Assembly (NCBI RefSeq): GCF_048892425.1
Contig: NZ_JBLZHU010000009.1
Coordinates: forward strand, 62,001 to 126,000
From: Pacificispira sp002696645
GTDB lineage: Bacteria > Pseudomonadota > Alphaproteobacteria > UBA8366 > Aestuariispiraceae
Length of the DNA stretch: 64,000 nucleotides
Direction: 5' to 3'
Part shown: in pieces, positions 27,487 through 35,818 of the stretch
Position numbering within the stretch: the stretch's first letter is position 1
How the letters are laid out: the number at the start of each line of letters is the position of its first letter
Program-made: the position numbers and the translations under genes
Notes under the pieces: model-generated
What the model saw: only the letters and a program-made list of their open reading frames with translations
The model's database searches: none
What the model was told of the DNA's origin: nothing

Positions 27487-28590
27487 TCACTTCACATCAA
27501 AATCCAGTACCACCTCGTCGGTCATAGGGTGGGACTGGCAGGCGAGGACGAAGCCGGCGTCGGTTTCTTGCTTGGTCAGGGCGTAGTTGACGTCCATGGC
27601 AACGTCGCCGACCAGGACTTTGCAGCGACAGGTGCAGCACATGCCACCTTTGCAGGAATAGGGGATATCTGCGCTGCGTTCCATGGCGGCGTCCAGGATG
27701 GGGATGCCGTCTGAGGCGAGATCCAGTTCGATTTCGATACCGTCATAGATCACCGTGACATGGCGCAGTTTGGCGCGGTCTTCTGTGCTCAGGCGCTCTG
27801 CGCGCTGGGCGCGGGCTTTGGCAATGGCGGCACCGCCATCGGCGGGGGTGAAAAGTTCAGTGTGGATTTTCTTTAGCGCAACGCCCGCTTCGGACAGGGC
27901 GGCGGTAGCGTCGTCCACCATGCCCTGGGGGCCACAGAGGAACACTTCATCGGCCTGGACCGGGTCTACCGGTGCGGCGGGTCCGGTGAACAGGGCCCGG
28001 CACTTTTCCCGGTCAATGCGGCCATTGAACAGCGGGACTTCGCGCGGCTGGCGGCTGAGAATATGGATCAGGCTGAACCGGGTCGGGTAGGTGTCTTTTA
28101 ACCCCTGCAAGTCTTCCAGAAACAGGATAGAGGCCGCAGATTTATTGCCATAGATCAGGGTAACCTGGCTCTTTGGCTCTGCGTGCAAATAGGTTTTCGC
28201 CAGCGACAGGATCGGGGTGATGCCACTGCCCGCGGCGATCATCAGATAGCGCTTGGCCTTCTCCGGTTCGATGGGGGCGGTGAAGCGACCGTCGGGTGTC
28301 ATGACATCCAGCGTATCGCCGACGGCCAGATGCGCGTTGGCGAAATGGGAGAATTTGCCCTCTGGCACCGTCTTCACCGCGACACGCAATTCATTGTCGT
28401 TGATACCGCTGCATATGGAATAGCTGCGGCGGAGTTCCTCGCCCTCAATCCGGGTGCGCAGAGTCAGATATTGGCCCGGCGCAAAGCGATAGGCGTCCCG
28501 CAGTGCAGGCGGAACGGAAAACAGGATGGAGACCGCCTCTTCGGTTTCGCGGCGGATATCAATCACGGTAAGAGGGTGAAACGCGACCAT
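27487..28590 (-). CDS. paaE: phenylacetyl-CoA 1,2-epoxidase, reductase subunit PaaE
   Basis: 367 residues. The N-terminal FAD domain (RSYSICSG), NAD domain (AAGSGITPILSL) and C-terminal plant-type 2Fe-2S ferredoxin (cysteines in SCKGGMCCTCRC and LACQS) carry electrons from NADPH to the di-iron oxygenase PaaAC. It is last of the five-gene paaABCDE operon. It ends 6 bp from the stop of the acquired restriction endonuclease gene, so the insertion sits flush against the operon. Confidence 0.95.
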   Translation of the reverse strand: MVAFHPLTVIDIRRETEEAVSILFSVPPALRDAYRFAPGQYLTLRTRIEGEELRRSYSICSGINDNELRVAVKTVPEGKFSHFANAHLAVGDTLDVMTPDGRFTAPIEPEKAKRYLMIAAGSGITPILSLAKTYLHAEPKSQVTLIYGNKSAASILFLEDLQGLKDTYPTRFSLIHILSRQPREVPLFNGRIDREKCRALFTGPAAPVDPVQADEVFLCGPQGMVDDATAALSEAGVALKKIHTELFTPADGGAAIAKARAQRAERLSTEDRAKLRHVTVIYDGIEIELDLASDGIPILDAAMERSADIPYSCKGGMCCTCRCKVLVGDVAMDVNYALTKQETDAGFVLACQSHPMTDEVVLDFDVK

Positions 28591-28606
28591 TCAAGGGGCT
28601 CCTGAG

Positions 28607-29143
28607 CTAAATGCACTTGAAGTATTCGAAGGGTTCCAGGCAGTCGGTACAGCGATATTGTGCCTTGCAGGCCGTGGAGCCGAATTCACTGACCCGTTGG
28701 GTCTGGACGCTGCCGCAATGGGGGCAGGGGACATTAGGGTCTGCACCAAACAGGATGCCGCGCCCAGCGCCTTCGCCCGCAGCGGTTCCAACCGGCGGCG
28801 CAATACCATAGGCTCGCAGCTTTTCCTTGCCCGCCGCACTGATCCAATCGCTGGTCCAGGCGGGGGATAGCACGGTCTTGATCTGCACATCCTCATAACC
28901 CGCCTGCAACAGCCGGTCGCGGATCGCCATATTGATCGCTGCGGTCGCCGGACAGCCGGAATAGGTTGGCGTCACGTCCAGAGACACCTGGCCCCTATCC
29001 CCCACGCTAACCATGCGCACGACGCCCAGGTCCAGAACGGTCAGGGCGGGGACTTCAGGGTCCGGCACCTCCTCAAGCAGATGCCAGATTGCGGCTTCTG
29101 CGGGGGAGGGGCGGTGGTCATCCAGGGCGGTAACGCGGGTCAT
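28607..29143 (-). CDS. paaD: phenylacetyl-CoA epoxidase subunit PaaD
   Basis: 178 residues. The N-terminal MIP18/DUF59 domain (VPDPEVPALTVLDLG and YSGCPATAAI) is that of proteins helping Fe-S or metal-centre assembly. The C-terminus has a zinc-ribbon-like set of cysteines (CPHCG then CTDC). PaaD is needed for activity of the epoxidase and probably for maturation of its metal centres. It overlaps paaC by 1 bp. Confidence 0.94.
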   Translation of the reverse strand: MTRVTALDDHRPSPAEAAIWHLLEEVPDPEVPALTVLDLGVVRMVSVGDRGQVSLDVTPTYSGCPATAAINMAIRDRLLQAGYEDVQIKTVLSPAWTSDWISAAGKEKLRAYGIAPPVGTAAGEGAGRGILFGADPNVPCPHCGSVQTQRVSEFGSTACKAQYRCTDCLEPFEYFKCI

Positions 29144-29916
29144 TACCAGGTCATCCCCGGATAGGCGCGCTGCATGAATTGCAGTTCCGCCAGGATATAG
29201 CCCAGATATTCGGAATGTTCGCCCTTATGGCCGCCTGAGCGCGGGAAATCGCTGGTCGGGCGGGTCAGTCCAGCCTCTGCAAACACCCGGTCAACCATTG
29301 TGTCCCAGGCGGGGCGCAGGCTTTTTACCGACGGGCCGATCCCGGCCTGAATAATGGCGGCATCCACCGCATCTTCTTCGAACAGTTCTTCGACAAAGAT
29401 CCACAGATGATCAAAGGCCTGCTGAATGCGGTTGTGGCTTTCGTCTGTGCCGTCGCCCAGGCGGATGACCCATTCCCCGGAATGGCGGCGGTGATAGGTC
29501 ACTTCTTTCAGGCTTTTTGCGGCGATGGCAGCCAGTTGCGCATCACTGCTTTTGCTCAGTGCTGCGAACAGTTCGACATTCAGGCAGTCGATCAGGAATT
29601 GCCGTGCCATGGTGACCGCAAAATCGCCATTGGGCTGTTCTACCAGCAGCAGATTGCGCCAATCGGTGACATCGCGGGTAAAGGCCAGCGCATCTTCATC
29701 CCGGCCTTCGCCTTCAACCTGTCCGGCATAATCATAGATCAGGCGTGCCTGACCGATCAGGTCCAGCGCGATGTTGGAGAGGGCGATGTCTTCTTCCAGC
29801 ACCGGGCCATGACCACACCATTCACTCAGGCGGTGGCCCAGGATCAGGCTGGTATCGCCCAAACGCAGTAAATACTCGGTCAGGGTTTTGCGGTCGATTT
29901 TGGTATCTGTTGCCAT
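29143..29916 (-). CDS. paaC: phenylacetyl-CoA epoxidase structural subunit PaaC
   Basis: 257 residues, nearly all helical with a ferritin-like fold. Recognisable family stretches include LGDTSLILGHRLSEWCGHGP, LEEDIALSNIALDLIGQA and KEVTYHRRHSGEWVIRLGDG. PaaC pairs with PaaA and stabilises it but does not itself hold the catalytic di-iron centre. It lies 3 bp from paaB in the operon. Confidence 0.95.
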   Translation of the reverse strand: MATDTKIDRKTLTEYLLRLGDTSLILGHRLSEWCGHGPVLEEDIALSNIALDLIGQARLIYDYAGQVEGEGRDEDALAFTRDVTDWRNLLLVEQPNGDFAVTMARQFLIDCLNVELFAALSKSSDAQLAAIAAKSLKEVTYHRRHSGEWVIRLGDGTDESHNRIQQAFDHLWIFVEELFEEDAVDAAIIQAGIGPSVKSLRPAWDTMVDRVFAEAGLTRPTSDFPRSGGHKGEHSEYLGYILAELQFMQRAYPGMTW

Positions 29917-29919
29917 GGC

Positions 29920-30213
29920 TTACATATTCTCCACGCCGTCTGGCACCGTATAGAAGGTCGGGTGGCGGAAAATCTTGTCATCTGCGGGGTCAAAGAAGGG
30001 GCCACGCTCTTCGGGTTGGGAAGCATGGATATCGCTGGATTTCACGACCCAGATGCTCTCCCCCTCGCGGCGGCGGGTATAGACGTCGCGGGCATTCTGG
30101 ATCGCCATTTCGACATCGACGGCCTGCAGGGAGCCGACATGTTTATGGCTTAAGCCCTGGCGGCTGCGGATGAAGATTTCCCACAAGGGCCAATCTCTTG
30201 AAGATGCGGACAT
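29920..30213 (-). CDS. paaB: phenylacetyl-CoA epoxidase subunit PaaB
   Basis: 97 residues, the usual small size. The start WEIFIRSRQGLSHKHVGSL and the middle QNARDVYTRRREGESIWVV are family signatures. PaaB bridges the PaaAC heterodimers. It lies 21 bp downstream of paaA. Confidence 0.95.
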   Translation of the reverse strand: MSASSRDWPLWEIFIRSRQGLSHKHVGSLQAVDVEMAIQNARDVYTRRREGESIWVVKSSDIHASQPEERGPFFDPADDKIFRHPTFYTVPDGVENM

Positions 30214-30234
30214 GATGTTTCCTCTGTCTTATAT

Positions 30235-31221
30235 TTATTCGGCAGCTTGCGCGGTCTGGGCCCGTTGGCGGCGCTTTTCGGCATGGGCGGTTGCGGCTTC
30301 GCGCACCCAGGCCCCATCTTCCCAGGCCTTGCGGCGTGCGGCGATACGTTCTCTGCCAACCGGGCCGCCGCCTTTCAGCACCCGTTTGAATTCGTCCCAA
30401 TCGATCGGACCAAAATCGTAATGGCCACGGTCCTCATTCCATTTCAAATCCGGGTCTGGGACGCTCAGGCCCAGGATTTCCGCCTGGGGCACGGTCATAT
30501 CAACAAAGTGCTGGCGCAACTCGTCATTGGAGCGCCGCTTGATCTTCCATTCCGTGCTTTGATTGCCATGGGTCGACTCGCTGTCATGGGGGCCGAACAT
30601 CATCAACGACGGCCACCACCAGCGGTTCAGTGCATCCTGCACCATCTTCTTTTGAATCGGTGTGCCTTTGGCCATGGTGGTGATGATTTCATAGCCTTGG
30701 CGCTGGTGGAAACTCTCTTCCTTACAAATCCGCTCCATCGCGCGGGCATAGGGGCCATAGGAACAGCGGCACAGCATCACCTGATTAACGATGGCGGCCC
30801 CATCCACAAGCCAGCCAATGGCACCGATATCGGCCCAGGTCGGGGTCGGATAATTAAAGATGGAAGAATATTTCGCACGCCCGTCGTGCAGCGCCTCAAT
30901 CGTGTCATCGCGGGGTGTGCCCAGGGTTTCGCAGGCGCTGTAGAGATATAGGGCGTGCCCAGCCTCGTCCTGAATTTTTGCCAGCAGCACGGCCTTGCGC
31001 TTCAGCGTCGGCGTGCGGGTCAGCCAGTTTCCTTCCGGCAGCATGCCCACGACTTCGGAATGCGCATGTTGAGAGATTTGACGGACCAGCAATTTGCGAT
31101 AGCCGTCTGGCATCCAGTCCCGGGGTTCGATCTTTTCTTCGGCGTCCAACAACGCCTGAAACCGCGCCTGCCCACGCTGGTCGTCCGCTGTTAAGCCTTC
31201 AATTTGGGGCGCATCTGTCAT
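30235..31221 (-). CDS. paaA: phenylacetyl-CoA 1,2-epoxidase catalytic subunit PaaA
   Basis: 328 residues. PaaA carries the di-iron centre that epoxidises the aromatic ring of phenylacetyl-CoA, the first step of aerobic hybrid phenylacetate degradation. Ligand motifs are seen in DEAGHALYLYSACE and EESFHQRQGYEI. It is first in paaABCDE. A long inverted repeat at 31259-31300, about 40 bp upstream, resembles the operator of the PaaX repressor. The later pathway genes (paaF, G, H, J, K, Z) and a PaaX gene are not in this window. Confidence 0.96.
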   Translation of the reverse strand: MTDAPQIEGLTADDQRGQARFQALLDAEEKIEPRDWMPDGYRKLLVRQISQHAHSEVVGMLPEGNWLTRTPTLKRKAVLLAKIQDEAGHALYLYSACETLGTPRDDTIEALHDGRAKYSSIFNYPTPTWADIGAIGWLVDGAAIVNQVMLCRCSYGPYARAMERICKEESFHQRQGYEIITTMAKGTPIQKKMVQDALNRWWWPSLMMFGPHDSESTHGNQSTEWKIKRRSNDELRQHFVDMTVPQAEILGLSVPDPDLKWNEDRGHYDFGPIDWDEFKRVLKGGGPVGRERIAARRKAWEDGAWVREAATAHAEKRRQRAQTAQAAE

Positions 31222-31258
31222 TGACGTTTCCAGTCCTGCAATTGGCTTGTTTTATTTT

Positions 31259-31300
31259 ATGATACACTAAACATCGAAATTTTCAATTATAATGTATCAT
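31259..31300. promoter_or_regulatory. long-spaced inverted repeat upstream of paaA, PaaX-like operator candidate
   Basis: ATGATACA at 31259-31266 and TGTATCAT at 31293-31300 are exact reverse complements. The inner hexamers TGATAC and GTATCA are 28 bases apart. The E. coli PaaX operator is a hexamer pair TGATTC and GAATCA with 27 bases between, so half-site and layout are close. The region is AT-rich and lies just before paaA. Confidence 0.55.
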
Positions 31301-31367
31301 GTTTAAGTGTTAAAATAGCAGGTCGGCGTCATCGAATTATAAATATTGTTTTAATTCAAAGGAGTAA

Positions 31368-31811
31368 TCAGTCTGCCATGGCGTCAGGATCGTGCCCAGG
31401 CTTCCATTGCGTCGGCCAGGGGGTGCCCAGATCGGTCAATCCAATCGCCAGTTTCTCGACCGTCAGGCGGATTGCCGCATTGCCCGAGAAAGTCAGCATC
31501 ACAGCATAGTCGTGATAGGCGATGGCCAGCAGGGCGAAGATTTTATCCGCGCTGTCGGGCCCAATGCCGCGCCGTGATACATGGGTTACATGATCGAACC
31601 GCAGACCCGCATGGCTGCGGCTATAGGGGGGCGTATCGCCCGCAGATTCCCATTGGAATCGGTTCAGCGCCAGCATAAAGCTGCGCTCTTCCGACAGATA
31701 TTTCATATCACGACCCGGGACCAGCGCATCCTGCACCATGCTGGAGACAACCCCCAAATCCTCAAGGTCAAACGCCCGCAAGCGGAGTGGCGCGGCGTCA
31801 GCGGTGATCAT
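31368..31811 (-). CDS. DUF2948 family protein
   Basis: 147 residues from the start at 31811, chosen for the GGGGGAG site just upstream; a start at 31844 is also open. The conserved opening LRLRAFDLEDLGVVSSMVQD, then DMKYLSEERSFMLALNRFQWE, matches a small alphaproteobacterial family of unknown function. No catalytic motif is evident. It lies upstream of paaA on the same strand, separated by the PaaX-like dyad, and is probably not part of the paa operon. Confidence 0.75.
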   Translation of the reverse strand: MITADAAPLRLRAFDLEDLGVVSSMVQDALVPGRDMKYLSEERSFMLALNRFQWESAGDTPPYSRSHAGLRFDHVTHVSRRGIGPDSADKIFALLAIAYHDYAVMLTFSGNAAIRLTVEKLAIGLTDLGTPWPTQWKPGHDPDAMAD

Positions 31812-31911
31812 ACGAGATACTCCCCCAAGCAAACTGCGATTCATTCCGAACTGTACAAGCTACCACCAGCAGTGTCGAGGGGGGCAAATCATTAGCGACA
31901 GAGTGGGTAAG

Positions 31912-32847
31912 CTACCGTGCAGCAGGGTTTTGCTTTACCGGCAGCGTGGTGAACATCGCAACGCGCGTGGACAGTGCGTCAAGATTGTATTTCTCGGTCC
32001 AGTAGGAATCAATGGAATCAGGCAGGGCATCCGGCCCGATATCCAAGGGAATCATTTGCAAAGATAAGCCTGCGTTTTCAAAGATCTGTTCCAAATCCGT
32101 CACACGCAGCCCATTGATCAGGTCACTATGCGCCTTGGCAAATTCCGGGAAGGGTCTGTCGTAGAGCCCCTGGAAAGGTTTGTCTTTGGACAAGTGGTTG
32201 GAAAAATTAACGATATGGATATGCAGCGTATCGGGTTTGGATAGGGCGGCCATTGTTTTTGCGGCCTCCTCAAACCCCTGAATATGTTCCAGGCAGGAAA
32301 TCGATAGGCACAAATCTACCTGTTCACCTGTGCTCATCGCCTCCACAATTCCCGCCCTTCGGAAATCACAAATCTGATAGAGTTGATTGAGTGTTTTTAT
32401 GTCCGGGGAGGGGAGTTGAGGTAGCCCAGTCTGATGTTTTCGCAGGTATTGTGACGATTGCTCAAGTCCTGGCAGGAAATAACCCGTCGCGACCTTGCGG
32501 TGTTTCAGAACAGCGGGGTCCAAACCTGGATCAATCCCAATATACCTGGATGCGTTGCACAGTGTCGCAATGGGGGCGAAACCGGCATAGCGTCCACATC
32601 CGATTTCCAGAACGGTCCCGCCTGCTGCCTTCTTTAAAACTTCGCTGGGATTGGCCCCGACCTGGTCCATCCAGTGGAACAGAATCTCCGTTGCCTTGGT
32701 TGGCCTGCTGGCATCGGGCGCAGATAGAAAGTCGATCCGCCGCAGGGTCGAATTCTGAATGCCCAGTTTACCAAGAATTCGGACAATCGAAACGGCGATC
32801 GGCAGCTTGAACAGCAGCTTAATTCGGGTCTGTAAATTTGAAAGCAT
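31912..32847 (-). CDS. putative SAM-dependent methyltransferase
   Basis: 311 residues from the ATG at 32847. The frame is open to 32919, where the start would be TTG, with another ATG at 32898; none has a strong ribosome-binding site. Motif I is VLEIGCGRYAGFAP followed by YIGIDPGLDP, the class I SAM-binding fold; LCLSISCLEHI fits motif IV. The N-terminus (about 1-40) is hydrophobic and basic. The substrate is unknown. It lies about 110 bp downstream of the ornithine aminotransferase gene, on the same strand. Confidence 0.72.
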   Translation of the reverse strand: MLSNLQTRIKLLFKLPIAVSIVRILGKLGIQNSTLRRIDFLSAPDASRPTKATEILFHWMDQVGANPSEVLKKAAGGTVLEIGCGRYAGFAPIATLCNASRYIGIDPGLDPAVLKHRKVATGYFLPGLEQSSQYLRKHQTGLPQLPSPDIKTLNQLYQICDFRRAGIVEAMSTGEQVDLCLSISCLEHIQGFEEAAKTMAALSKPDTLHIHIVNFSNHLSKDKPFQGLYDRPFPEFAKAHSDLINGLRVTDLEQIFENAGLSLQMIPLDIGPDALPDSIDSYWTEKYNLDALSTRVAMFTTLPVKQNPAAR

Positions 32848-32956
32848 TACACCATCTTGGGTTGGAAGGGCGCCTGTCTGTAATGCAGGCACAGTCATCT
32901 GTTTGCTGTTTGAACACAACCCAAAACAAGATGCTGCCGATACCGGAATTGACGTG

Positions 32957-34168
32957 TTACTGGGTCAGGACGCGCTCAATCCGCTCCAGCGCCCAATCGA
33001 CTTCATCGCGAGTGATGGTCAGGGGTGGGGCAAAGCGAATGGTGTGTTCGTGGGTTTCCTTGCACAGGATGCCCAATTCCTTCAATTCAAGACAGTAGCG
33101 CCGCGCGCCGCCCGCATCCGGGTGAAATTCCACGGCCAGCATCAGGCCGCGCCCGCGCACATCCCGGATGGCGTTGTTGCGGATTTTCTTAAGCCCTTCC
33201 AGAAAATACGCGCCCTGTTTGGCGGAATTTTCAATCATGCCCTCTTCGACCAGAACCTTCAGGGATTCACGGGCAATGGCACAGGCCAGGGGATTGCCGC
33301 CAAAGGTGCTGCCATGCTGACCGGGTTTCAATACGCCCAGCACTTCGGAGTTGGAGAGTACGGCAGAGATTGGATAGAACCCCCCAGACAGGGCCTTGCC
33401 AACCAGCGTCAGGTCCGCGACCACGCCTTCATGTTCTTCCGCCAACAGCCGGCCGGTGCGGCCCAGCCCGGTCTGGATTTCGTCCAGGATCAGCATGACG
33501 TTATGCCGGGTACAAATCTCTCGCACAGCCTGAATATAGCCTTCGGGGGGGATGATGACGCCCGCCTCACCCTGAATGGGTTCGACCAGGAAAGCCACGG
33601 TGTTGGGTGTAATGGCGGCCTCTAGCGCAGCGGCGTCTCCGAATGGCACAACCCGAAAGCCGGGCGCGAAGGGGCCAAAATTCTTGCGCGCCGACGGATC
33701 GGTGGAAAAGCCAACGATGTTTAAGGTGCGCCCGTGGAAGTTATTGTTACAGACAATGATTTCCGCCTGGTTCTCTGCAACGCCTTTGACCTCATAGCCC
33801 CATTTGCGCACACATTTTACGGCGGTTTCGACCGCTTCGGCGCCGCTGTTCATGGGCAGCACCTTGGATGAATTGGTCAGGGCGCAGATTTCTTCATAAA
33901 ACGGGGCCAGTTGATCATTGCGAAAGGCGCGCGATGTCAGCGTCAATTTGGATGCCTGATCGACCATCGCCTTTAGAATGCGCGGGTGACAATGCCCTTG
34001 ATTGACGGCGGAATACGCTGCCAGACAATCCAGATATTTCTTGCCATCCACATCCCAGACCCAGACGCCTTCCCCCTTGGTCAGGATGACATCCAGGGGC
34101 TTATAGTTATGCGCCCCCAATTCGGATTCGACGGCCAAAAAATCAGTGGTTTCGGCAGCAGCGTTCAT
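32957..34168 (-). CDS. rocD: ornithine--oxo-acid aminotransferase
   Basis: 403 residues, a class III PLP aminotransferase. It converts ornithine and 2-oxoglutarate to glutamate semialdehyde and glutamate. The PLP lysine is in LVGKALSGGFYP; LILDEIQTGLGRTG and the substrate-site stretch GVWVWDVDGKKYLDCLAAYSA are typical. It lies 26 bp downstream of arginase on the same strand, so arginine is converted to glutamate semialdehyde by this pair. Confidence 0.95.
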   Translation of the reverse strand: MNAAAETTDFLAVESELGAHNYKPLDVILTKGEGVWVWDVDGKKYLDCLAAYSAVNQGHCHPRILKAMVDQASKLTLTSRAFRNDQLAPFYEEICALTNSSKVLPMNSGAEAVETAVKCVRKWGYEVKGVAENQAEIIVCNNNFHGRTLNIVGFSTDPSARKNFGPFAPGFRVVPFGDAAALEAAITPNTVAFLVEPIQGEAGVIIPPEGYIQAVREICTRHNVMLILDEIQTGLGRTGRLLAEEHEGVVADLTLVGKALSGGFYPISAVLSNSEVLGVLKPGQHGSTFGGNPLACAIARESLKVLVEEGMIENSAKQGAYFLEGLKKIRNNAIRDVRGRGLMLAVEFHPDAGGARRYCLELKELGILCKETHEHTIRFAPPLTITRDEVDWALERIERVLTQ

Positions 34169-34194
34169 TTCAAATCACTCCCAGGAGAATAAAA

Positions 34195-35157
34195 TTATAA
34201 TGCGGAATCCGTGCGGCTGAGGATCTGCTGTCCAAACAGGCTTTCAACCAGGTCAACCGTCAGGTCCGCTGTGGCATTCTTCACGTCGTAAGCCGGGTTC
34301 AGTTCCATCAGGTCCAGGGAGCGCATCAAGCCGCTGTCATGAATCATTTCCATACACAGTTGCGCTTCGCGATAGGTTGGCCCGCCTGGCACCGTCGTCC
34401 CAACGCCTGGTGCGATCGATGGATCCAGAAAATCCACATCGAAGCTGACATGAACATGCCCGCCCAGGCTGGCCAGTTTGTCCAGGGCGTCGCTCATCGT
34501 CTGGCGCATGCCGTTTTCGTCGATGCGACGCATGTCGTGCACATCCATGCCAGACGCCACAACCAGTTTCTTTTCAATCGAATCCACGGATCGGATGCCG
34601 ACCTGCACCACGCGCTTTGGATTCAGGAACGGGGTTTTCGGCCCCAGCCCTGTCAGTCCTTCTGGACCGTAGCCCGATGCGACGGCCAGGGGCATGCCAT
34701 GGATATTGCCGCTGGGGGAGACATCGGCGGTATTGTAATCGGCATGGGCGTCCAGCCACAGGACGGAATAGTCTTCCCCACGCTCCGCACAGTAGGTGGC
34801 AATGCCAGACAAGGATCCAATCGCCAAGGCATGATCGCCACCCAGCAGGATCGGCATTCGGCCATCTTTCAGGATGCCATAAACGCCATCGCGCACCGCG
34901 GTGCACCATTCAATGGTTTCCGGCAGATGGCGATATCCGTTGACCGGTGGCGTGTCAGGATTGATCGGCCCGTTCAGGTTGCCGCGATCTTCCACATCAT
35001 AGCCCATGCGGGTCAAGGCCTGCAGCAGTCCTGCAACCCGCAGCGCTTCCGGTCCCATGGACCCCCCACGATGACCGGCCCCGATATCGCTGGGCGCACC
35101 AATCAGGGAAATCTTCGGGGGGAATGCGATAGAATCTTTTGCAGCGTTTTTAGCCAT
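34195..35157 (-). CDS. rocF: arginase
   Basis: 320 residues. Hydrolyses arginine to ornithine and urea. The binuclear manganese ligands are in GGDHALAIG, DAHADYNT and SFDVDFLDP. It is the first gene of a rocF-rocD operon and is divergent from an Lrp/AsnC regulator, a layout expected for arginine-induced catabolism. No urease genes are nearby. Confidence 0.95.
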   Translation of the reverse strand: MAKNAAKDSIAFPPKISLIGAPSDIGAGHRGGSMGPEALRVAGLLQALTRMGYDVEDRGNLNGPINPDTPPVNGYRHLPETIEWCTAVRDGVYGILKDGRMPILLGGDHALAIGSLSGIATYCAERGEDYSVLWLDAHADYNTADVSPSGNIHGMPLAVASGYGPEGLTGLGPKTPFLNPKRVVQVGIRSVDSIEKKLVVASGMDVHDMRRIDENGMRQTMSDALDKLASLGGHVHVSFDVDFLDPSIAPGVGTTVPGGPTYREAQLCMEMIHDSGLMRSLDLMELNPAYDVKNATADLTVDLVESLFGQQILSRTDSAL

Positions 35158-35284
35158 ATCGTAAGCTCTCCATCCATGAATGAAGGGGATTATGGCAGAG
35201 ACTGGTCAAAATATCCCATTTATCTGTCGGTCATTTACGGCAGATTCTGCTGTTGCATTGGGTGTTATAGAAAGGAAATTCGGT

Positions 35285-35758
35285 ATGGCTGTGGACGCGA
35301 CGGACCTGCGGATTGTTACTGAAATTCAGCGCAATGGTCGGATCACGAACCAGGCCCTTGCGGATCGGGTCGGCCTGTCGCCCAGCCCCTGCTTACAGCG
35401 GTTTCGCAAGCTGGAAGGCGATGGGGTTATCGGGCCATTCATTGCGCAGGTTGACCTGGATCGTTTGTGCCCGAATGTGATGGTTCTGACGACTGTCAGT
35501 CTGGATACTGCCAGCCATCAGGATTACCGCGCCTTTGAGGCGCAGGTTGCGGCAATCCCTGAAATTGTTCAGTGCTTTAAGGTCAGCGGCGATTTTGACT
35601 ATATGCTGTGGTTCGTCTGTCGCAGCATTGCTGATTATCACCGCATCAGTGAGCGCCAGATCGAAGACGGTTCGGCAAAGGTCCGTATATCCAGCCATGT
35701 CGTCCTGGACAGAACCAAAGAATTCGCAGGGTTGCCGCTGGAAACGCTGCTGAAGTGA
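35285..35758 (+). CDS. Lrp/AsnC-family transcriptional regulator
   Basis: 157 residues from the ATG at 35285, which has AAAGGA upstream; a longer open frame from 35180 lacks homology. The N-terminal winged helix-turn-helix (LRIVTEIQRNGRITNQALAD, then LSPSPCLQRFRKLE) and the C-terminal ligand-binding RAM domain are clear. It is divergent from arginase with 127 bp between the starts and is probably the arginine- or ornithine-responsive activator of rocFD. Confidence 0.9.
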   Translation: MAVDATDLRIVTEIQRNGRITNQALADRVGLSPSPCLQRFRKLEGDGVIGPFIAQVDLDRLCPNVMVLTTVSLDTASHQDYRAFEAQVAAIPEIVQCFKVSGDFDYMLWFVCRSIADYHRISERQIEDGSAKVRISSHVVLDRTKEFAGLPLETLLK

Positions 35759-35818
35759 TCGCAGAGAATGGGGGCCGGTCGGTTTTGATCCGTCCCGGCA
35801 CCCCACTGTGTCTAAGGC

